Assembly (NCBI GenBank): GCA_030609865.1
Contig: JAUWSZ010000041.1
Span: forward strand, 1 to 9,788
DNA: 9,788 bases
Origin: a bacterium
Lineage (GTDB): Bacteria; Desulfobacterota; DSWW01
Direction: 5' to 3'
The notes beneath the pieces were generated by a model that saw only the letters and a program-made list of their open reading frames with translations, ran no database searches and was not told where the DNA came from. A program made the translations under genes and the position numbers. Positions 6,375 to 9,788 of this stretch are shown here, in pieces; the stretch's first letter is position 1; every line of letters starts with the position of its first letter.

Positions 6375-7139
6375 GCGCAGCTTACGATTTTCCGGCAACC
6401 TTTCAGTTTGTCAGGTATAGGTACGCTGGCCATCTATGCGTTGGATCCGTTGCATAACGGAATACGATATGCGTACACACCTGAGCTGAGGCGTGTGAAG
6501 CGGTTGTCTCATCGGGTGGCCGGCTCTGACACGCACTTCGGCCTGGATGGCGCCCCGGATGATTCCTGGGTCGGCGGTCCCAAGACGAACATCGAAGAAG
6601 GCACTTATCGCACCATCGGAGAACGAGATGCCCTGGTGTGCTACTTCTCCCCGGACTCGAGGAAGATCGATTGGAACAAAAAGGGCGAGCTGGAAATGGG
6701 CTATGCAAAAACCGGGGTCAAACTTACCGTTGGATGTGAAGACGACAGCTGGCAGGGCGCTCCCTGGCACATCATGGATATGATCTGGGTGAAATCAAAG
6801 GTGTGGGTCGTCGAGTCACGCAGCACGGACCCGAATTACGGATACGGGCCTTGCGAAGGCTGGATAGAGCAGGGAACCTTCTTTCATGTCTACAAGCGGA
6901 TCACGGATCCGAGCGGCAAGCTCTGGAAGGGGGCCTACTTTCCCGCACAAGGGGTCGAGAGCACGGACGGCAAGTACCACCTCATCAAGAATATCGCTTG
7001 GGTAGAGGTGGACATGAGGCGCGACCACGCAAGCACGCTCTGTGGTCCGCACCGAGAGGGAATGTATCGAAAGATATTTGCGAAGGATGTAGATCAAAGA
7101 CTGTTCACCCGGGCTGGCTTTGTCAAGTTCTACAAATGA
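6375..7139 (+). CDS. DUF1329 family protein, C-terminal portion (in frame after TAG, no own start seen)
   Basis: 254 codons from the TAG to a TGA at 7137-7139. It carries the best family signature: GIGTLAIYALDP, then Y-PELRRVKRLS (214-225 of the joined protein), PDDSWVGG, and later KVWVVESR and HLIKNIAWVEVDM. In the family this half completes the curved beta-sheet. The first start-like codon after the TAG is TTG at 6408, with no Shine-Dalgarno sequence before it, and using it would discard family-like residues and leave no signal peptide. I therefore treat this as the second half of the preceding gene and not as an independent gene. If the TAG is not read through, this part is untranslated or a pseudogene remnant. 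No further stop or frameshift is seen, so any inactivation would be recent. Confidence 0.78.
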   Translation, partial: AQLTIFRQPFSLSGIGTLAIYALDPLHNGIRYAYTPELRRVKRLSHRVAGSDTHFGLDGAPDDSWVGGPKTNIEEGTYRTIGERDALVCYFSPDSRKIDWNKKGELEMGYAKTGVKLTVGCEDDSWQGAPWHIMDMIWVKSKVWVVESRSTDPNYGYGPCEGWIEQGTFFHVYKRITDPSGKLWKGAYFPAQGVESTDGKYHLIKNIAWVEVDMRRDHASTLCGPHREGMYRKIFAKDVDQRLFTRAGFVKFYK

Positions 7140-7154
7140 GCCATGAGGAGAAAC

Positions 7155-8162
7155 ATGCGGCCAGGGAAGAGGATATCGTGTATCGGCCTGGTTGGGATCT
7201 TGGTTTGTTGCTGCCTCATCGGGCTGGATTCACTTGCCGAAGAGGGTAATTCTATTCGGGCCGATGTGAATCTTTTCGCAGCCGCGGTGCTCTCCGAGGG
7301 GCGGTCCATTGTGGTTGGGGATCGGGGGAAGATATTCCTGTCAGAGGATGGAGCCGGAACCTGGAAGGCGATCGACAGCGGGACGACAAGTGCTTTGGCG
7401 ACAGTTTGCTTCCCGGATGATCGACGCGGTTGGGCTGCCGGTCAGGGTGGCGTGATCGTCCATTCGCCGGATGGGGGGGTGACATGGGAGGCACAATCCT
7501 CTGGAGTCGATGCATACCTGCTCGCCATTGATTTCTTCGACCCCCGTCACGGCCTGGCAGTCGGCGCCGATTCCACGGCTGTGATGACGACCGATGGTGG
7601 AAGGACGTGGAAGAGGGCATCCCTCAACTCATCACTGGATTTGATAGAGGAGGTCAACCTGTTTGCCGTGGTAATGACGGATGCGCGGAAGGCGTGCGTT
7701 GCGGGTGACGGCGGCAGGATCTTCACCACCGAAGACGGTGGAGAGCGTTGGGTAGAATCCAAGTCTCCCCTTTACGACGAAGAGATGATGGAGGGAAGGA
7801 TTCTGTATTCGATGGCCTATGACGCGGGTACCCTTTATGCGGTCGGCATCGACGGTGTCTTTGTCACATCGAGGGATCAGGGCAACACTTGGGTCGAGCG
7901 TGAAACAGGCTTCCCGGGGCCGGAACTGTACTGCATCGATGTCGTAGACGGGGTAGGCCTGGCCGGGGGTTCGGGTGGACACATCATCCGGACGCCCGAT
8001 GGAGGATCGACCTGGAGCTTAGTCGAGGTGCCCGAAGAGGTCACGCGCTACTGGTTGAGCGGGGTTGATCTTCAGAAGGCCCCCTCCGGAGGCATCCGTG
8101 GCCTGATCGTGGGGGAGGAGGGCACATTGGGTCACCTGGAGAGCGGGGCCCTCTCCTGGTAG
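7155..8162 (+). CDS. YCF48/BNR-repeat secreted beta-propeller protein
   Basis: 335 residues from the ATG at 7155, preferred over the ATG at 7143 because AGGAG at 7146-7150 precedes it with a 4-base spacer. A basic start (MRPGKR) and hydrophobic core (IGLVGILVCCCLIGL) give a signal peptide. The body has six Asp-box style repeats: SEDGAGTW, SPDGGVTW, TTDGGRTW, TEDGGERW, SRDQGNTW and TPDGGSTW, each following a G-x-I/V strand such as VGDRGKIFLS. This is the pattern of YCF48/HCF136-like propellers with six or seven blades, which act as assembly or binding scaffolds rather than sialidases. The protein should be periplasmic or surface-bound. It sits 15 bases after the DUF1329 gene and 23 before the RND gene, so the three likely act together. 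It could be a periplasmic adaptor for the transporter; that role is inferred. Confidence 0.9.
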   Translation: MRPGKRISCIGLVGILVCCCLIGLDSLAEEGNSIRADVNLFAAAVLSEGRSIVVGDRGKIFLSEDGAGTWKAIDSGTTSALATVCFPDDRRGWAAGQGGVIVHSPDGGVTWEAQSSGVDAYLLAIDFFDPRHGLAVGADSTAVMTTDGGRTWKRASLNSSLDLIEEVNLFAVVMTDARKACVAGDGGRIFTTEDGGERWVESKSPLYDEEMMEGRILYSMAYDAGTLYAVGIDGVFVTSRDQGNTWVERETGFPGPELYCIDVVDGVGLAGGSGGHIIRTPDGGSTWSLVEVPEEVTRYWLSGVDLQKAPSGGIRGLIVGEEGTLGHLESGALSW

Positions 8163-8185
8163 CATCATCGACCGAAAGGACAGGG

Positions 8186-9788
8186 ATGGAACGCGAGCGT
8201 GAGAAGAGCGGACAGGCACCCCGGAGGGGCATGTCCTGCGATGTGAAGTTCATCCTGCGATTTCGGATCCCGGTCCTGATCGTGTTTCTGGCCGTCACGG
8301 CCCTCCTCTGCTTGCAGCTCGAGAACATCAGGTTGACCGCAGACCCTCTGGGGTCGATGTATCCCGCCGGACACCCCTTCCTGCCTGCTCTGGAGGCCAT
8401 CGAGGAAATGGCCCCGGAACCTCGCATGCTGATCGCAATCGTAGAAACAAAGCACGGGGACATTTACAACAGCGAGACGATCCGGAAGATCAACAATGTC
8501 ACAAGGGCGTTGATGAAGATCGATGGGGTGTTGCCCGGAGAAATCACCTCTTTGACCCGGGGGGTTGCCCACTACGAGAACACGAGCGAAGGGCTGGCCA
8601 TGGACGCCATCCTGGGGAGACGGTGGCCGCAGACAGAAGAAGGATTCAAGAAGCTGAAGCGGAAGGTCGCGATTAATCCGATGGGCTTGGGTCGGTATGT
8701 TTCCTATGATGGAACCGCCACGATGATTACCGCTACGCTCGTCGATGAACAGGAAAGGGCAAAGACGTCGTACGAGCGGTTGTCTGATGAAGAGAAGGCC
8801 GGCTTGTCGTTCGAAGCGCACGAGAATCGAGTCAAAGAGGCGCTGATGGAGGGTCTCCTCAAGGGTGTTGAGGAGATCGAGTCCAAGGAAAAGGATGCCG
8901 ATCACAACCTCTATTTCATGGGCCCTCAACTCATCCAGGCACAGATGACCTCGATGGGGGGCCGCCACATCCCTCTCGCCGCTGCCGTCATGTTCGTGCT
9001 CATCGTTGTGGCTCTCGTCGTCCGTTTCCGGACACTGCAGGGAGTCTTGGTTCCTGTCGTCGTCATGGTCTTGTCCCTGTTGTGGTCCATGGGGATGCTC
9101 GGCGTAAGCGGCATCGGATTCAACCCGATGGCCCTTACATTTCCGTTGATCCTGGGCTTGTTCTCCTTGGCTTACGGCGTGTTGGTGCTGGAAGGGTACA
9201 ATCGCTCCCACGAAACAACAGGGGACAAAGGCGAGGCGATCGGCGCAGGCTACGGAAATGCTCCGGCTGCCGCATCGATCCTGACGGCCGGTCTGGCCAT
9301 CGTCTGCTTGTGCGTTACACGCGTTCCGATGCTCAAGGATCTGGCATGGCTGGGTTTGTTCTGGCTCGTAGGCACGGCGGTCGTCGTGCTCGTCTTTCTC
9401 CCTGTCTTGATGTCCCTTTTGCCGGCGCCCGGCAGCAGCAGACCTGTACGAGACTTGTGTCAGTCCAGTGCGGCAGGCATTTCAAAGCTGTCCTCTGGCA
9501 AAGGGAGGTCTCTCTTGTTGGGCTTGCTGATTGCCATCCTTCTCATCGGTGGCATCTGCGCGAGGAGGCTCGAGATCGGTGACAACGTCCCCGGACCCTC
9601 CTATATCCGTCCCGGCCATCCCTGGAATCAATGTTTCCATTTGATGAGCGAGAAGTTCATGGGCCCCTATCAGCTGCTGGTCTACGCGAAGGCAAAGGAA
9701 GAGGGCGGTTTGTTGGATCCCGAGGCAGTGAACGCCATCGGGGATTTCAGCCGATACTTGAAGCATCAATGTGGTGCAAAGGACAGTA
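8186..9788 (+). CDS. RND-superfamily (MMPL-type) transporter, N-terminal part (3' end outside window)
   Basis: 534 complete codons are open to the window edge. The ATG at 8186 has AAAGGA at 8175-8180. Layout fits an RND exporter of about 800 residues: TM1 (about 28-46), a periplasmic loop (47-260), TM2-TM6 in a cluster (about 262-281, 286-306, 313-335, 358-378 and 386-411), a cytoplasmic linker, TM7 (441-459), and the start of the second periplasmic domain. That domain begins with RRLEIGDNVPGPSYIRPGHP and WNQCFHLMSEKFMGP, which match the GDxxPGSP and yNxD-type segments I associate with RND proteins encoded beside DUF1329. TM4 (GLFSLAYGVLVLEGYNR) has Ala where HAE-type RND pumps carry the proton-relay Asp. 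Likely role: moving a hydrophobic molecule between membrane and periplasm together with the two preceding proteins. Direction and substrate cannot be read. Confidence 0.92.
   Translation, partial: MEREREKSGQAPRRGMSCDVKFILRFRIPVLIVFLAVTALLCLQLENIRLTADPLGSMYPAGHPFLPALEAIEEMAPEPRMLIAIVETKHGDIYNSETIRKINNVTRALMKIDGVLPGEITSLTRGVAHYENTSEGLAMDAILGRRWPQTEEGFKKLKRKVAINPMGLGRYVSYDGTATMITATLVDEQERAKTSYERLSDEEKAGLSFEAHENRVKEALMEGLLKGVEEIESKEKDADHNLYFMGPQLIQAQMTSMGGRHIPLAAAVMFVLIVVALVVRFRTLQGVLVPVVVMVLSLLWSMGMLGVSGIGFNPMALTFPLILGLFSLAYGVLVLEGYNRSHETTGDKGEAIGAGYGNAPAAASILTAGLAIVCLCVTRVPMLKDLAWLGLFWLVGTAVVVLVFLPVLMSLLPAPGSSRPVRDLCQSSAAGISKLSSGKGRSLLLGLLIAILLIGGICARRLEIGDNVPGPSYIRPGHPWNQCFHLMSEKFMGPYQLLVYAKAKEEGGLLDPEAVNAIGDFSRYLKHQCGAKDS

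Noticed and set aside
6360..6420. Frameshift as the cause of the split DUF1329 gene
   Set aside because: Both halves are in the same frame; a single TAG triplet is the only interruption.
6408..7139. Independent gene starting at TTG 6408
   Set aside because: No Shine-Dalgarno sequence, rare start codon, no signal peptide, and it would begin in the middle of a DUF1329 domain whose preceding residues are present in frame.
7143..7154. ATG at 7143 as the start of the YCF48 gene
   Set aside because: It has no RBS and its own first codons contain the AGGAG that serves the ATG at 7155; it remains possible but less likely.
8165..9211. 348-residue minus-strand frame opposite the RND gene
   Set aside because: His/Gln/Asp-rich shadow without motifs; the plus-strand frame has clear membrane helices and RND features.

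Overview
The window is a compact, single-strand (+) stretch of a GC-rich bacterial chromosome. Eight genes lie end to end with short gaps, and most have a clear AGGAG-type ribosome binding site. It opens inside an enoyl-CoA hydratase gene and closes inside an RND (MMPL-type) transporter gene. I see no tRNA, rRNA, CRISPR array, insertion sequence or phage gene. The mix of CoA-thioester catabolism and envelope genes would suit an anaerobic or facultative Desulfobacterota/proteobacterial degrader of acids or hydrocarbons. That taxonomic guess is inference only, because no marker gene is present.

Region 1 (1-4844) is a catabolic block for a CoA-activated organic acid. In order it holds an enoyl-CoA hydratase/isomerase (C-terminal part), a thiolase-like lipid-transfer-type enzyme lacking the classical thiolase nucleophile, a DUF35 zinc-ribbon/OB-fold partner, an acyl-CoA dehydrogenase with the catalytic Glu in the isovaleryl-CoA/long-chain dehydrogenase position, and an AMP-forming acyl-CoA synthetase. 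The set can activate an acid, desaturate it, hydrate it and cleave the chain. The last step may be retro-aldol cleavage (Ltp2/ChsH2-like) or a DUF35-assisted thiolysis (BbsAB-like). No 3-hydroxyacyl-CoA dehydrogenase is visible.

Region 2 (4849-5736) is a drug/metabolite-superfamily (EamA/NIPA-like) permease placed 4 bases after the synthetase gene, so it probably belongs to the same transcript.

Region 3 (5835-9788) follows a 98-base gap and is an envelope module: a secreted DUF1329 protein, a secreted YCF48-type beta-propeller with six Asp-box repeats, and an RND transporter. From memory these three families often sit together near hydrophobic-substrate catabolism genes, so the module may move a lipid-like substrate or product across the envelope.

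The most unusual signal is a single in-frame TAG at 6372-6374 that splits the DUF1329 gene. The reading frame is unchanged, family-like sequence runs on directly after the TAG, and the second half has no credible start of its own. It could be a nonsense mutation, a sequence error, or UAG read-through/pyrrolysine. TAG also ends three neighbouring genes, which argues against wholesale recoding.
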